Assembly: GCA_963726785.1 (NCBI GenBank)
Contig: CAVSDJ010000009.1
Coordinates: 558,001-622,000 of the forward strand
Direction: 5' to 3'
Length of the DNA: 64,000 nt
DNA from: DATEKX01 sp963726785
GTDB taxonomy: Bacteria; Acidobacteriota; Blastocatellia; UBA7656
Shown here: in pieces, positions 34,843-44,679 of the stretch
How positions within the stretch are numbered: position 1 is the first letter of the stretch
How the letters are laid out: every line of letters begins with the position of its first letter
The notes under the pieces: model-generated
What the model saw: only the letters and a program-made list of their open reading frames with translations
Databases searched by the model: none
What the model was told of the DNA's origin: nothing
Position numbers and translations under genes: made by a program

Positions 34843-35130
34843 AAATACCTCCTCCTCGATATGCTATACCTATTTTTATAGGACAGATTACCATATTAAC
34901 GGTATCAAGTGAAGTTATTTTTACTATGTTTTCGGGCACGGTCTGTGGCTTGTTCGGCTTTGAGAAAAATTCAATTCCTGTCCTAGTGGGATGAAGAATC
35001 GTGTCTGGTCGAAATGCGGTGTCGTCCCCTCGCGGATTAATTCTTGATCGGCATAGGTGATGAAGGGTTCCCGCGTTCAACCTGCTCGATCACGCTCTTT
35101 TCGCGCCGGATGGTCACGTTGAACTCTTTT

Positions 35131-35511
35131 TCATAATTCCTTCTCAAGCTGTTTCTTGAGGGCTTTAAGTTTGGCAGGTTTTAATCGGAATGCGGCTTTT
35201 ACCACTGCACCCAAGTCCGGATCGTTCACGATCCGGTCCATTGTTTTTAAAAGCAGAGCAGAAGGCCAAGGCTCCTCGTTACGGTAATGGATTTCTTCTC
35301 CGCTTACTACTCTGAGAAGCTCGATATTAGAGACACCTAAACCTTTCGCAAGAGCATTTAGTTTATCAACACCTATAGACTTTGCCTTACCTTTGAGGAT
35401 TTTGAAAATATGAGAGTCGGTAATTCCCCCTCCGCTACGCCGTTCAATTTCGGCAACTGATATTCCCTCTTTCTCCATCACTTCTTCAATAAAGGCTTTT
35501 AATCTGTCCAT
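35131..35511 (-). CDS. XRE-family regulator (copy 2)
   Basis: 126 residues with GGGAGG before the ATG. N-terminal XRE fold (ISVAEIERRSGGGITDSHIF, then VDKLNALAKGLGVSNIELL) and a C-terminal helical extension rich in Lys/Leu (LKPAKLKALKKQLEKEL). Paralogous to its neighbours at 34537 and 37697. The extension may be for dimerisation. Likely an autoregulator. Confidence 0.7.
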   Translation of the reverse strand: MDRLKAFIEEVMEKEGISVAEIERRSGGGITDSHIFKILKGKAKSIGVDKLNALAKGLGVSNIELLRVVSGEEIHYRNEEPWPSALLLKTMDRIVNDPDLGAVVKAAFRLKPAKLKALKKQLEKEL

Positions 35512-36256
35512 TCGCCTCCCTTTTGGGAAGCGGGCAAAAAAGTGATTGACATTCCAGATAGGAATGAACTACTATCTTGCCCGTCCCCACTAAAGTTGGG
35601 GGTTGCTAACTATGGTGGGGTTGTCGTGGCTCAATACTTCAACCCCACAAAGCTCATTTTTGTATCACATGCGAGGGAATTCGCTCAATAGTGAAGCGTA
35701 AATATGTTTTTTTGTCACGAAACATAAATCATTACCAGAATGAGTGAATTCCCTTTCTTCGAAGATTAAAATGACAAGCCGGTAAAGAATCTTGAGCTGA
35801 GAATGTTGTTTTGGAATATGTGGGCGCGGTGCTAGGTCGTATAGCAATACCGGATAATTCAGTCAGGACTGTTTGCCAGTTATGTCCTAACCGCCGATCA
35901 AAATTAATCGCAATGAAGCGAGACGGAAATGTCAGCGCAATTCCCACAACTAGAGACGCTACCCGTAAGCGTAATGGTGAAGGTAGTTGACTTTCGCCTG
36001 ATCGGATTCACTTTTGTATTTCTCAATGAATGCCTTGCACAAGGTGCTTTAATATGTAGTGCAATCGCGCGTGAGTTTGTACGGGTTTTTTAAGCGTTAG
36101 CAACAGATAGGTTTAACGGCGGGGTTGTTGCCTAGCGTACCAGTTTCATGACCGCGAGACTGTGATTCGTCATCTGTCCACACTTCACCTGAGCCGCCAG
36201 GCCGAAGGCGGCTATCGAAGAGGAGTTAATTTGATAATGCTAAGTGAACGCGGGCT
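35512..36256. other. Gene-free or decayed stretch with a 9-bp hairpin
   Basis: GTGGGGTTG (35615-35623) and CAACCCCAC (35640-35648) form a perfect hairpin. TTGACA (35550-35555), 18 bases and TACTAT form a plus-strand promoter candidate without a clear gene. Short minus-strand frames around 35665-35947 and a helical-looking stretch near 35965-36045 may be relics of a lost gene, but I cannot name it. Confidence 0.35.
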
Positions 36257-36592
36257 TTAGAACCGCATTCTCAGCCCTAGCAGGAGCGCGAGTGTGAATA
36301 ACATTACACCAACACCAAGATCGAAACTATTAGCAGGCGTGGCGCTTGCCAAATTAGCACCATCCGTAGAAGGATGACTTGGCGTTGTTTGACTGGCGGC
36401 CCTCGTTTCACCCGGCTCACAGAAGCATTGCGGCGTGTCACACTCGCAGTAAACGCCACTGGGAATTATATGTCCGGCGAAGGCAACTGTGTTAAGTTGG
36501 TTTGAATTTGTTCGTTCACCACCTACTGATGATGAAAAAACGAACGGGAGAATCAGAATGCAAACAGCCGCAAGAGACAATTTTCTCCTCAC
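36257..36592 (-). CDS. Small secreted Cys-rich protein with C-terminal membrane anchor
   Basis: 111 residues with a GTG start and a very strong AAGGAGG 8 bases before it. A signal peptide (1-25) is followed by a short mature region with a Cys-rich core (GVYCECDTPQCFCEPGE, five Cys... four visible as CEC and CFC), a Thr/Ser/Pro-rich linker and a final hydrophobic helix ending LGLRMRF. Similar small proteins with a 'CxCxxxxCxC' core followed by PGE are, to my memory, repeated in Acidobacteria genomes. The start region overlaps the divergent helical-repeat gene by about 35 bases. Function unknown; a peptide signal is one option. Confidence 0.6.
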   Translation of the reverse strand: MRRKLSLAAVCILILPFVFSSSVGGERTNSNQLNTVAFAGHIIPSGVYCECDTPQCFCEPGETRAASQTTPSHPSTDGANLASATPANSFDLGVGVMLFTLALLLGLRMRF

Positions 36593-37700
36593 AGGATTTT
36601 CCTCCTTGAAAGAATTGGCTGGCGTCCCACCAGCTAATGACCGCGGCAGATTCTATCAGTATATTGTTTCGTCGCTGCGAAAAACCGCTTACACTAGCAT
36701 ATCTTTCAGCGAGTTGGGCAACAGGCTTATCGGTCTCGTTCGTCATGCTTACAGGCTTCGCCAAATGGAGACGGTTGAGCAGATCAGCCAAATGTTGATG
36801 CACCTGCCATTACCCTCTCCCTACCAGAGCATTGGCTGGTATTATCACGCATCCAGGATATGGCAAGAGGGTCAATTAACCGGAGCTTATACAATTTTTG
36901 AAGATCTGACTAATCGAGTCCCTTCGTGGTTTAGAGGCAGAGTAATCATGTCGCTTGCAGGAATCAGTCTCGCAACCGGTGATTACCAAACTGCTTTGCC
37001 GCTTTACGTTGAGGCTAATAGCGCCGCTTCTCGTCACCGCCATCCTGACTGGTTCACTATTGCTCATACCCAGAAAATCATAGCCGTCATAAAAGGTATT
37101 GATGGAGATCACCGGGGAGCGGTGGCTGATCTGGAAGGCATGTTTCCTCTTATTCGTATGGTGAGTTCGAATGATCCGTCTTTGTACTATGACTACCTGA
37201 ACAGCCTTGCGGTAGAGTTCGGTAAGGCGGGACGTATTGAAGAGGCTCAGAATGCTTGCCGGATTATCCTTGCATCCTCGTTCATCAATACATATCCTGA
37301 ATGCCGCGAGACGTGCCAAGATATTGCATTAAGGAGGTACCGCACGCCTCGATCTTTTGTGCCAGTTTCATGGACCGCTTCAAAGAGTGATAATGTAGTG
37401 CCTATGCCTGTGCCGGAGTCTAATGCCAGCCTGGATTCCGCGTCTAAACAATCGGGACAACCAGCGCGGGTGCTTGATCTAACAGCGTGGATAAAAAAGA
37501 TGCCCAAAGAACCTAATGGCAACGAAAAAGAACCGGAAGCTCCTGAGGAATTGACGGAGCGGGAACGCATCTACAGGATCATCAACCTTGTCACCACGCC
37601 CGGACTGAGTGAAGAGAAGCAGTTCGAGATTCTTAGATTGGTTGGAAAAATTGTGGCCAGGCCGGACGCCGTACCCGACAAAGATGCTGACAAAGATTAA
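36558..37700 (+). CDS. Helical-repeat (TPR-like) protein
   Basis: 380 residues from the ATG at 36558 (GGGAG upstream); an earlier ATG at 36489 would overlap the divergent gene more. The N-terminal part (SSLKELAGVPPANDRGRFYQ) leads into helix-pair repeats (about 60-280) with LGNRLIGLVRHAYRLRQMET and similar units, then a Ser/Pro-rich linker and a helical C-terminus rich in Glu. TPR-like proteins of this kind bind peptides or partner proteins. Next to an XRE gene and the secreted Cys-rich protein, it resembles a peptide-sensing regulator pair. This is inference. Confidence 0.6.
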   Translation: MQTAARDNFLLTGFSSLKELAGVPPANDRGRFYQYIVSSLRKTAYTSISFSELGNRLIGLVRHAYRLRQMETVEQISQMLMHLPLPSPYQSIGWYYHASRIWQEGQLTGAYTIFEDLTNRVPSWFRGRVIMSLAGISLATGDYQTALPLYVEANSAASRHRHPDWFTIAHTQKIIAVIKGIDGDHRGAVADLEGMFPLIRMVSSNDPSLYYDYLNSLAVEFGKAGRIEEAQNACRIILASSFINTYPECRETCQDIALRRYRTPRSFVPVSWTASKSDNVVPMPVPESNASLDSASKQSGQPARVLDLTAWIKKMPKEPNGNEKEPEAPEELTERERIYRIINLVTTPGLSEEKQFEILRLVGKIVARPDAVPDKDADKD

Positions 37701-38131
37701 CGCCCTTTCTTCCTACGTGACTTGCTCCGTTTAGCCCGTTGCTTCTCCACTACGGGTAAGCTCATCATTCGCAGATGAACCGTCCTCTCCTCCTTCGACA
37801 GGCGCAACAATCCACGTAACGCTTCGATCAGTTCAGGGTCAGACGCGAGTTTCTCGATCATCCCCAGCAACTCCATCACATCCACGGCGGGTGGCCGATC
37901 ATCAGGCGGACGGCCTGTCGTGGCGGTAAGAATCTCATGCGGATTGACATCCAATCCTTCCGCCAGGGCCTTCACTGCGTTCATTGACGGATTCGTTTCG
38001 ATGCCTTTCATCAGCTTAATGACGTGACTGTTGTTGATCTTATTGCCGGAGTTGCGTTCGACATCTCGCGCATTGAGGTTCTTCTGCCTCATCACCCGCG
38101 AGACATATTCACTGAGGTTTTCACTTTTCAT
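37697..38131 (-). CDS. XRE-family regulator (copy 3)
   Basis: 144 residues. XRE fold at residues 5-72 (LNARDVERNSGNKINNSHVI, then MNAVKALAEGLDVNPHEIL), a Pro-rich linker and a basic C-terminal helix (KQRAKRSKSRRKKGR). Convergent with the helical-repeat gene, overlapping it by four bases. A 25-bp palindrome sits directly upstream of its start and overlaps the promoter region, so autoregulation is likely. Paralogous to the XRE genes at 34537 and 35131. Confidence 0.7.
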   Translation of the reverse strand: MKSENLSEYVSRVMRQKNLNARDVERNSGNKINNSHVIKLMKGIETNPSMNAVKALAEGLDVNPHEILTATTGRPPDDRPPAVDVMELLGMIEKLASDPELIEALRGLLRLSKEERTVHLRMMSLPVVEKQRAKRSKSRRKKGR

Positions 38132-38147
38132 ACCGCCTCATTATATC

Positions 38148-38172
38148 AAATATACCGCAATGCGGCGTATTT
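38148..38172. promoter_or_regulatory. 25-bp palindromic operator upstream of XRE copy 3
   Basis: AAATA, two bases, CCGCA, A, TGCGG, two bases, TATTT: arms match exactly around a central A. On the minus strand TATAAT follows at 38147-38142, close to the ATG at 38131, with GAGGCGG between. The operator would lie over the -35 region of a very short-leader or leaderless promoter. Confidence 0.65.
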
Positions 38173-38318
38173 GGCTTGACAGGGATTATACATCACATTA
38201 ATATTGGTCGCGTCCGAATCTATTTATTCTTAATCGCGCTGCCGACTGGGTGATCTTTATCGCTCATTAGTTTTTTAACACAGGGGCTGAAGTCTCTCAA
38301 CTAGGGACAGGGTTATTC

Positions 38319-38504
38319 GTGAAGAAAGAATATTCAAGGCTGTTTGCCGATTGTAACGGCTCAGGGATGGCTAACAAGCCGATTGAATATCCTGATCTGG
38401 CGAATCAGCAGTGGTGTTTGTGTGAGAGCGGAAGGGCGAAGGCCGAACAGATTGCAGCGATTGTCAGAAGCACATTAGCAGAGCGCAGGTTAATAGCTGC
38501 CTAG
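38319..38504 (+). CDS. Small protein, unknown
   Basis: 61 residues with a GTG start behind AGGGACAGGG. Contains two Cys (WCLCESG) and a helical C-terminus (AEQIAAIVRSTLAERRL). No family is recognised; intact but short, so the call is tentative. Confidence 0.4.
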   Translation: MKKEYSRLFADCNGSGMANKPIEYPDLANQQWCLCESGRAKAEQIAAIVRSTLAERRLIAA

Positions 38505-38536
38505 TTTAATGAGCTTTGTAGTTTCCTCCCCAAGCG

Positions 38537-38636
38537 GAAGGGGCGTTCGCAGAAGTCACGTGTTGCCCCGCGTGAGGGGGCGCTAATGAGCGGTAGGGTC
38601 CACGGGGATGGAACCACCGCATCGCCACGCCCCTTC
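38537..38636. ncRNA. Multi-stem structured non-coding element upstream of the Crp/Fnr gene
   Basis: GAAGGGGCG (38537-38545) pairs with CGCCCCTTC (38628-38636) over 9 bases. The 82 bases inside contain GCCCC/GGGGC (about 38565-38582) and GGTCCA/TGGAACC-like pairing (about 38597-38615). The result is a closed multi-branch fold. No coding potential. A riboswitch-like or small RNA is possible; family unknown. Confidence 0.45.
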
Positions 38637-38654
38637 TTTAAGACAATGCTATGA

Positions 38655-38777
38655 ATGAGACGGTAATGATCGTCTCATAGCCAAAGGCAGAGAACGGATG
38701 CAGTCCATGGAGTGACACGCTTATACCGCCAAGTGAAGATGTTCGCTTCCGCTTGCATCTTTCACCTTCAAGCGGAA
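38655..38777. promoter_or_regulatory. Hairpin and pseudoknot-like pairing before the Crp/Fnr start
   Basis: ATGAGACG (38655-38662) pairs with CGTCTCAT (38671-38678). Then GTGAAGATG (38733-38741) pairs with CATCTTTCAC (38756-38765, one-base bulge). TTCCGCTTG (38747-38755), which lies in that loop, pairs with CAAGCGGAA (38769-38777). The last two stems interleave, giving an H-type pseudoknot about 50 bases before the gene start at 38827. Confidence 0.45.
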
Positions 38778-38826
38778 AGCCGGATCATTCGTGCCTTTTT
38801 CCTGTCTCACCCGACTGGTTTTGATT

Positions 38827-39528
38827 ATGACCAAGAAAGACACGCGGAAGAAAAAACGACATGGCAGCACTAAAAACACGAAAGCGCTGATCGCTTCGTC
38901 TCTCGCCGGACGAATCGGCTATCTCACGGTAGACGACTTTTCAGATCAGGCGCTGTTCAACGAACTCCCTACACGGCCCTACGCCCCTCACCGGATCATT
39001 CGAGGCAAGGATAAGGATGGGGAATTGTTCATCGTCAAGCGCGGTTTGGTCGAGGTCTGGCACATCTATCACGACTTTACTAGTTAAGAAATTGCCGCAA
39101 GGCAGGCTGTTCGGAGAGATGCACGCTGCTAGGTCAGACTATGATAGCCACTCAAGCACAGGCAAGCGACGCAGGTGCTGTCGTTGCGGTGATGAATGCT
39201 GAGCAAGCGAAAGCGCTGATCCAAGCCAACACGCTCCCGCTTGCCGAGAAGCTCAATCCGATGCTCGCCTCACTCAGCATCGAGCACTACCGGGCCAGCT
39301 TTCAACACGTCGGCTCAAGGTTGGCTGCACTGCTGTTAGAACTGGCGGGCGATGACTCGACCATAGCAGGGATCACTCAACGACAGATGGGCGAGCGCAT
39401 CGGAATGATGAGGGAGACGGTCACTGTAGCGCTCGCTGAGATGAGAGCCAAGTAAGCTCATCTCCATCGGACGAATGAAGACGACCGTCCTCGACCGGCA
39501 GGGGCTTGAAGAGTTGAGCCGGATGTGA
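38827..39528 (+). pseudogene. Crp/Fnr-family regulator, three frameshifts
   Basis: From the ATG at 38827 a basic N-terminus and part of the cyclic-nucleotide-type barrel (FIVKRGLVEVWHIYHDF) run to about 39080. The frame then moves +1 (LVKKLPQGRLFGEMH), +1 near 39130 (LLGQTMIATQAQAS) and +1 at about 39452 (KLISIGRMKTTVLDRQGLEE). It ends at 39528. The C-terminal winged helix (ITQRQMGERIGMMRETVTVA) is typical of Crp/Fnr. Each break needs one inserted base. The corrected protein has about 230 residues. It may be decayed or the sequence may hold errors. Confidence 0.6.
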
Positions 39529-39803
39529 GTTCTGATGAGGGCATGCCGAACCGGATGAAGCAATCGAAAGCGGCCAGCCACATTCGAGAGTTATTGATAC
39601 AGCAGGGGGTTGACATTCCTTCACAGAGCATCACGGTCGGCGATAAGCAATGGACGGTCTTCGATCATGGGGGGAAGCAGGTAGGCATTGATCCGGCCTC
39701 CGGTATATGGGTAAGAGAGTCAAACGACAGCCAATGGCGATGCGTGGCGACGGAGCACACGATAAGCGGCGCGTTCCTGGCGGTCGAGTTTCTCACCAAA
39801 TAG
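39525..39803 (+). CDS. Small unknown protein downstream of the Crp/Fnr gene
   Basis: 92 residues from the GTG at 39525, overlapping the Crp stop; an ATG at 39543 is the other option. The protein is compact with IRELLIQQGVDIPSQSITVG, then DKQWTVFDHGGKQVGIDPAS and a Trp-rich middle. No known domain is recognised. It may be a stand-alone sensor-like module. Confidence is modest because the region has many indels. Confidence 0.4.
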   Translation: MSSDEGMPNRMKQSKAASHIRELLIQQGVDIPSQSITVGDKQWTVFDHGGKQVGIDPASGIWVRESNDSQWRCVATEHTISGAFLAVEFLTK

Positions 39804-40038
39804 AGAGGAAATCATAGACTATTACGGGCGACAGAAAGGTATCGCCTATTACCATTCTCGACGAGCAGGCGTTACGCGAATTGAGTGATCTATGAAAGGC
39901 AGGCCCGGAAGCCAGAGAAAACAAATTAACAGTTTCAATGCTACTGCCCTCAGTAAATCAATACCGTCACGCGAATCGCTCAGGTCGTTCAAAGCTGAAT
40001 AGCACGAAGCGCGAACCGGGTGCATAAGGAGCAAAGGA

Positions 40039-40191
40039 ATGTCGGCACATAAGGAATTGGTTATCGAATTGACTAAAGAGCAGCAAGATAAGATTAAGAA
40101 AAGTCTGGCCCGTGAAGTGACTCACGTAAGACTTTGGCTCGTGCCGGGGACTGTCGTCTTGGCAGAGCCTATTAACCAGCATGAAACCTAA
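40039..40191 (+). CDS. 50-residue small protein, unknown
   Basis: A short frame with a clear AAGGAG 9 bases before the ATG encodes a helical N-terminus (SAHKELVIELTKEQQDKIKK) and a short strand-rich end. The layout resembles a leader-like helix plus tail of small regulatory or peptide precursors. Nothing else fills the gap between 39804 and 40328. Existence of the gene is likely; function is open. Confidence 0.5.
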   Translation: MSAHKELVIELTKEQQDKIKKSLAREVTHVRLWLVPGTVVLAEPINQHET

Positions 40192-40328
40192 TTAAGAACG
40201 CATCTGAGTGTTTAAAATATTAATGCCAAGATTACGGCTGAAGAAGCGAATCACTTCGCATAGGAATTCAATTAGGTGAAGAAAAAATTGCATTCATTAT
40301 AAATGGCCCGCCCGCTGCCGCGCCCGAT

Positions 40329-41690
40329 CTACTCGTGGTAGAGTGCCGTGCGTTCCATTCCCAGCCACGCGCCGCTTGTGAGTGATTTCCCCCTACATGC
40401 TCCCGCACCATTTCATATATTTTAAGCTGCTGCCGGTTGAGATGTTCATCAAGTGACTCTCCCGCTCGCAATACAGCTCTGTATTCGATATTGTCTCCGA
40501 GAGATGTTGATGGTTGAGTGAAGCGGATTTCGCTATTCACCTGCTCAAAAGTAATGACTCCGCCCTCTCCGAGTTGGGCCGACAATCGTTCGAGCGTATT
40601 CTCTAACTCTCTCACGTTACCTGGCCAGTGATAATTGCATAATGCCCGCAATGCAGCTTCTTCGATCTCAATTGACGAATTACGCTTCAGCTTCTGCTGA
40701 ATGCTTTGAGAAAGTGCGGGACGAGCAAAGATATATCTATTTGACGTTCTCTCAATGCAGGCATGCGGATGACCAGAACATTCAATCTGTAATATAGGTC
40801 TTCACGAAATCGTTTTTCTTCCACCTCGCGCCGCAGGTCTCTGTTTGTTGCGGCGATGATGCGAACATCTATGTCTGTCTCATTATGCGCGCCGATTGGC
40901 CGAACTTTTCTTTCCTGTAGGACACGCAGTAACTTCACCTGCATAGCAAGCGGCATCTCACCAATCTCATCCAGAAAGATGGTGCCTCCGTTCGCTGCTT
41001 CAAACAGTCCCTTGCGATTCGAAACCGCGCCGGTAAAAGCTCCCTTTACATAGCCGAAAAGTTCCGATTCAAGCAGTGAGTCCGCAAAGGCTCCGCAGTT
41101 GATAGCTACGAATGGCTTACTCGCCCGCGAGCTGAGATTATGAATACCTCTCGCCGCCAATTCCTTTCCGGTTCCTGATTCTCCGACAATGAGCGTCATT
41201 GAATTACACCCGGCTGCCGACTTGATGGATCGCTTCAGTGCCTGCATAAGCTCAGAACTACCGATCAGGCCATCCAATTCGATGGTTGAATCAGATTGCA
41301 CTTTCGCTTTTACCTGACCACAACTTTCGCTCACACAACTCGACACGATGCGCAGCCATGTAAGCCGCGCTCTCGATCTCGCAACAAGTATCCGGATCTG
41401 ATACCTCCTGCGAGCATTAAGACAATGTGAGTTTGCCCACCTTCCACATGCGCTTTGATCTCATATGATTTTGTACCTATAGTAAAAGTCTCCTGTGGTT
41501 TCCACTCACGGTTTATTCCCGGACGCAAAAGCCGGATGCCAAGCAACGTAATGCCTTTACCAATTACAATCTCTGCTAATTGCTCTAACGTTTCTTCTGT
41601 GGTCACACATCGCGCCAGCTTTACTATCGGGCTGATAGAGACTGAGTAAGAATCACTGTCTGCTCGCAACACCCTCAATCGTTGTGCCAT
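40329..41690 (-). pseudogene. Sigma-54-dependent activator (NtrC-like), several frameshifts
   Basis: N-terminal part from 41690 is a small sensor-like domain. The central AAA+ domain (41346-40687) has GESGTGKE (Walker A), ELFGYVKGAFTGA (the GAFTGA loop that touches sigma-54) and FLDEIGEMPL (Walker B). The next frame (40651 onward) has NYHWPGNVRELENTLE, and a further shift near 40370 gives the Fis-type HTH WLGMERTALYH with a stop at 40331. At least three indels split the gene. It activated sigma-54 promoters; no -24/-12 site is seen nearby. Its true length is about 450 residues. Confidence 0.65.
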
Positions 41691-42226
41691 TACAGAGTTC
41701 TCCTACCACGACTTGTGTCGCGTTTTAACTTCTCGGACCTAAGTTAGACCTATTTATTGAATGACTTCTTTCAGTTATCAACCTGATATAGGATGATCCC
41801 CTTTATCTATAAGACGGTGAGAATTTGCTTTTCTACCCTCACACAAAAAACAAGACTATTTTTCTTGCGAAATCAAACTTGCCTGTTGCGCATTCTTAAT
41901 ACTTCGGTTACTTTACCCCCAGCGGGGTTAGAAACCTCACCTCCCGCTAGATACTTTCATTTTCGATTTGCGGTATTCCCTGCCCCGGTTGATGATACGT
42001 GCGTGTGTTGGTATCCAGACGAATAGTCGATTACAAAATATAAAACTCAGACCGTTCTTCTCTGAGAAGCGGTAGTATTCCAAACGAAAGTGGGTTTCGG
42101 AACTCCGTGTGGTCGGCGGCATTTTTATGCTGGCGTCACAGACCGGGAAGAAATTATTACGAGCAAATGGGGATGGGAAATTCAACCTTAAGCCTTTCCA
42201 ACTATCATCTCCGCTGATGGATAGAT
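41691..42226. other. Gene-free stretch between divergent regulator and sigma genes
   Basis: 536 bases of moderate AT content. The only longer frames look like shadows. No sigma-54 (TGGCAC...TTGCA) site, terminator or repeat is convincing here. It must hold the promoters of the two divergent genes. Confidence 0.4.
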
Positions 42227-43310
42227 ATGCGATTTCGCAAATCAGCTAATGATCCTCTTCTGAAGGGATTTTTGTCTGCAAAAGACTCCGAGGAGTCCGC
42301 GCGTCAATTGGCTATCCTTCTGGCCGATCATGCAGAGTCGAGAGTCAAGAAGATCATCATGGCGCGCCTGCATTCTTATTTCAATAATTATGAGCGTCAT
42401 CCGGATTTTGAAGACCTCTACAGCGAGGTAAAAACAAGGCTGGTAACATACCTGGAAGAATTGAAGGCAGCGCCTACGGCTCGGCCCTGCAGAGATTTTC
42501 GTGGCTACGTCGCCGCCATAGCCCACAATGTTTGCAATGATTACTTGCGTCAGATGTATCCGGCGCGCACTCGATTGTACAAACAGGTTCGTGACCTGCT
42601 GCATGCCCACCCTGATTTTGCGATATGGAGAGCCAAGGATGAAAATAACAGGAACGATTGGTCTTGTGGATTTAGCTCCTGGCAAGGGAGTCGGAAGCAC
42701 ATCCGAAGCAACCGCCTGGATTCAGCAATTTTACAAAAATCCTCGCGCCGTCATTGAAACTTTAGCTCAGGGTACAGACATTCAAATTGCGGAGCTTGAT
42801 GACTTACTGGCAATGATCTTCAATCAGGTCGGAGAGCCAATCGGCATGGATGACCTTGTAAGTGTCATCGCTGAAATCAAAGGTGTCAAAGACCTGCCAG
42901 TCATCTCTTTCGACAGTGATGAAGAGGCCCTGACACAAACCCTGTCAGATTCAAAAATACGCATAGACACGATTCTGGAGATGCGGGAGCCGCTAAAGAC
43001 TATATGGGAGGCCCTTTGCCAACTGCCGCGTGATGAGTTCAAAGTCTACATACTTTATGCGCGAACTGCCGGGGGAGAAGATCTGATCACCTTGTTTCTC
43101 GCGGCCAGGATAGTAACCGCTTCGCAGGTAGCCGAATTGCTCGACCTGTCAACAGATCAATTTCAAGACCTTTTGCGCAAAAGATTGCCGCTCGATAACG
43201 AAAGCATCGCCGAGGAGATGGGCATTAAAGTCGAGCGTGTTTACAAGCTGCGGTGCCAGGCCGGAAAACGGCTAAAGAAATTTTTATCTCAAATACGAAT
43301 AAAAATTTGA
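42227..43310 (+). pseudogene. Sigma-70-family factor with C-terminal HTH, one frameshift
   Basis: N-terminal region has a sigma region 2 core (FEDLYSEVKTRLVTYLEELK, then FRGYVAAIAHNVCNDYLRQM). At about 42640 the frame moves +1. The rest (42642-43310) gives a middle helical linker (EATAWIQQFYKNPRAVIETL) and a region 4 HTH (NESIAEEMGIKVERVYKLRC). The corrected length is about 360 residues, longer than typical ECF factors because of the linker. Its product would direct RNA polymerase to a regulon controlled by the following membrane protein. Nearby genes point to envelope or protease control. Confidence 0.6.
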
Positions 43311-43445
43311 GACCTTAAGGAAGAATTGGCATTCGCCACCGTCTATTATAAACAGGGGGTCATGTATTTCTTTGACCGGTCCCGTTCAAACTTATGACTG
43401 TGCACCTCTACGACCGAACAGATAAAAGATTACGCGGAGCATAGT

Positions 43446-44677
43446 TTGTCGCGCGCCGAGTGGACTGGCATAAATGAACATCTCTTTGCCTGTGGGGATT
43501 GCTACCTACATTTCCTGAGTATATTTCAGGCAAGTCGCAGATTCCCGATAGAGATTGACCTGGATGAGTTGGCGGGCTTAAAGAATTGGCACCTTCAAGG
43601 GGAAGAATTGAAAGCCTACGTAGAGGGCAGGATGGATGAACTTGATCTCGACTACGCTAACCTCCATCTCAAAGAGTGCGGGTGGTGCAGAGAAGAAGTA
43701 ATCCATTATTCAGAGTTCACCAGCAAACTCGAACATTACCTCTCAAAAAGACAGCCCCGGTCAAACAGGTGCCTGCTCACAGCAAGTACTTCCCAAAGTT
43801 TGGTGCCTTTCCCTTTGCCTGGAATCCGGCAAGGCTGGCTGGCGCCGCAGCTCTGACGCTCTTATTGATCTCCGTGATACTGTTTTGGTTAACGTCAGGA
43901 ACGAAACCGCGAGTAGAAGAGGCATCCATACCCGCGCAATCTCAAGAAGAGGTTCCATCGCCAACGCAAGCCACTGATGAATCACGAGCCTGTTCCAGCT
44001 CCCTCTACCAGATACAAAAGACTCTACGGAAAGAGCAAATTCACAGGTCTCGCTCTACTCGTACCTCCTCAAATGGGGGGAGAAACGGAAGTGCCCGGCA
44101 GGAGTTTGAAGCATCTTTGATTGCTGAGAACCTCGCCATGCCATCCGCCATCAAAGTATTTGACAGGTCATCAATAATGCTTCGTGGTGACGACAGTAAG
44201 AGCGAGTCCTTCAGCGTCACAAGCCCGTTTAGAACTGTAATAAGTAGTGATCGCCCGACCTTCCGTTGGACGGCTTTAAGTGGCGCTTCGAGCTACGTTG
44301 TTTCTGTTTACGATGCCAAGCTTAATTTGATCAATACGAGTGGGCCGATAGTAGAAACTCAGTGGTTAATGCCGAGCCATTTAGAGCGGGGGGTGATATA
44401 TACGTGGGTTGTTACCGCCTTAAAGGATGGCAACGAAGTTCTCGCCCCCACCTTACCGGCCAGAGCAGAGTTTAAAATCATAGACAGGTCAGAGTGGGCC
44501 AGCATCGGCGGCAAGATCAAGAGCCTGCATTCAGGCGTTGCGCGAGGAGTGATTTATGCGAAGGCCGGCCTGCTTGACGAAGCAGAGCAGGAGTTAAAAA
44601 CTTACATTGCTCGCCATCCTGAAGATGGATCGGCAAAAAAAGTACTCCAAACAATCAAATCCTGGCGCGAGCCTTAA
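43446..44677 (+). pseudogene. Membrane anti-sigma-like protein with periplasmic domain, one frameshift
   Basis: The N-terminal cytoplasmic part has ACGDC and LHLKECGWCREE, the zinc-binding anti-sigma (zf-HC2-like) pattern. In an A-run at about 43745 the frame shifts by -1 (one A missing restores it), then reads on to 44677. One transmembrane segment (AAALTLLLISVILFWL) is followed by a periplasmic region with an Fn3-like block (RPTFRWTALSGASSYVVSVY) and TPR-like helices at the end. The start (TTG at 43446) is uncertain; an ATG at 43394 in another frame suggests a further indel. It stops 2 bases before the convergent CHAT gene ends. Confidence 0.6.
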
Positions 44678-44679
44678 AC

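Noticed and set aside
34835..35080. 81-codon minus-strand frame between XRE copies 1 and 2
   Set aside because: No recognisable fold or start signal and overlaps the XRE leader; probably chance.
41937..42185. 82-codon minus-strand frame before the sigma gene
   Set aside because: Composition is random-like and it lies in the regulatory gap; no ribosome-binding site.
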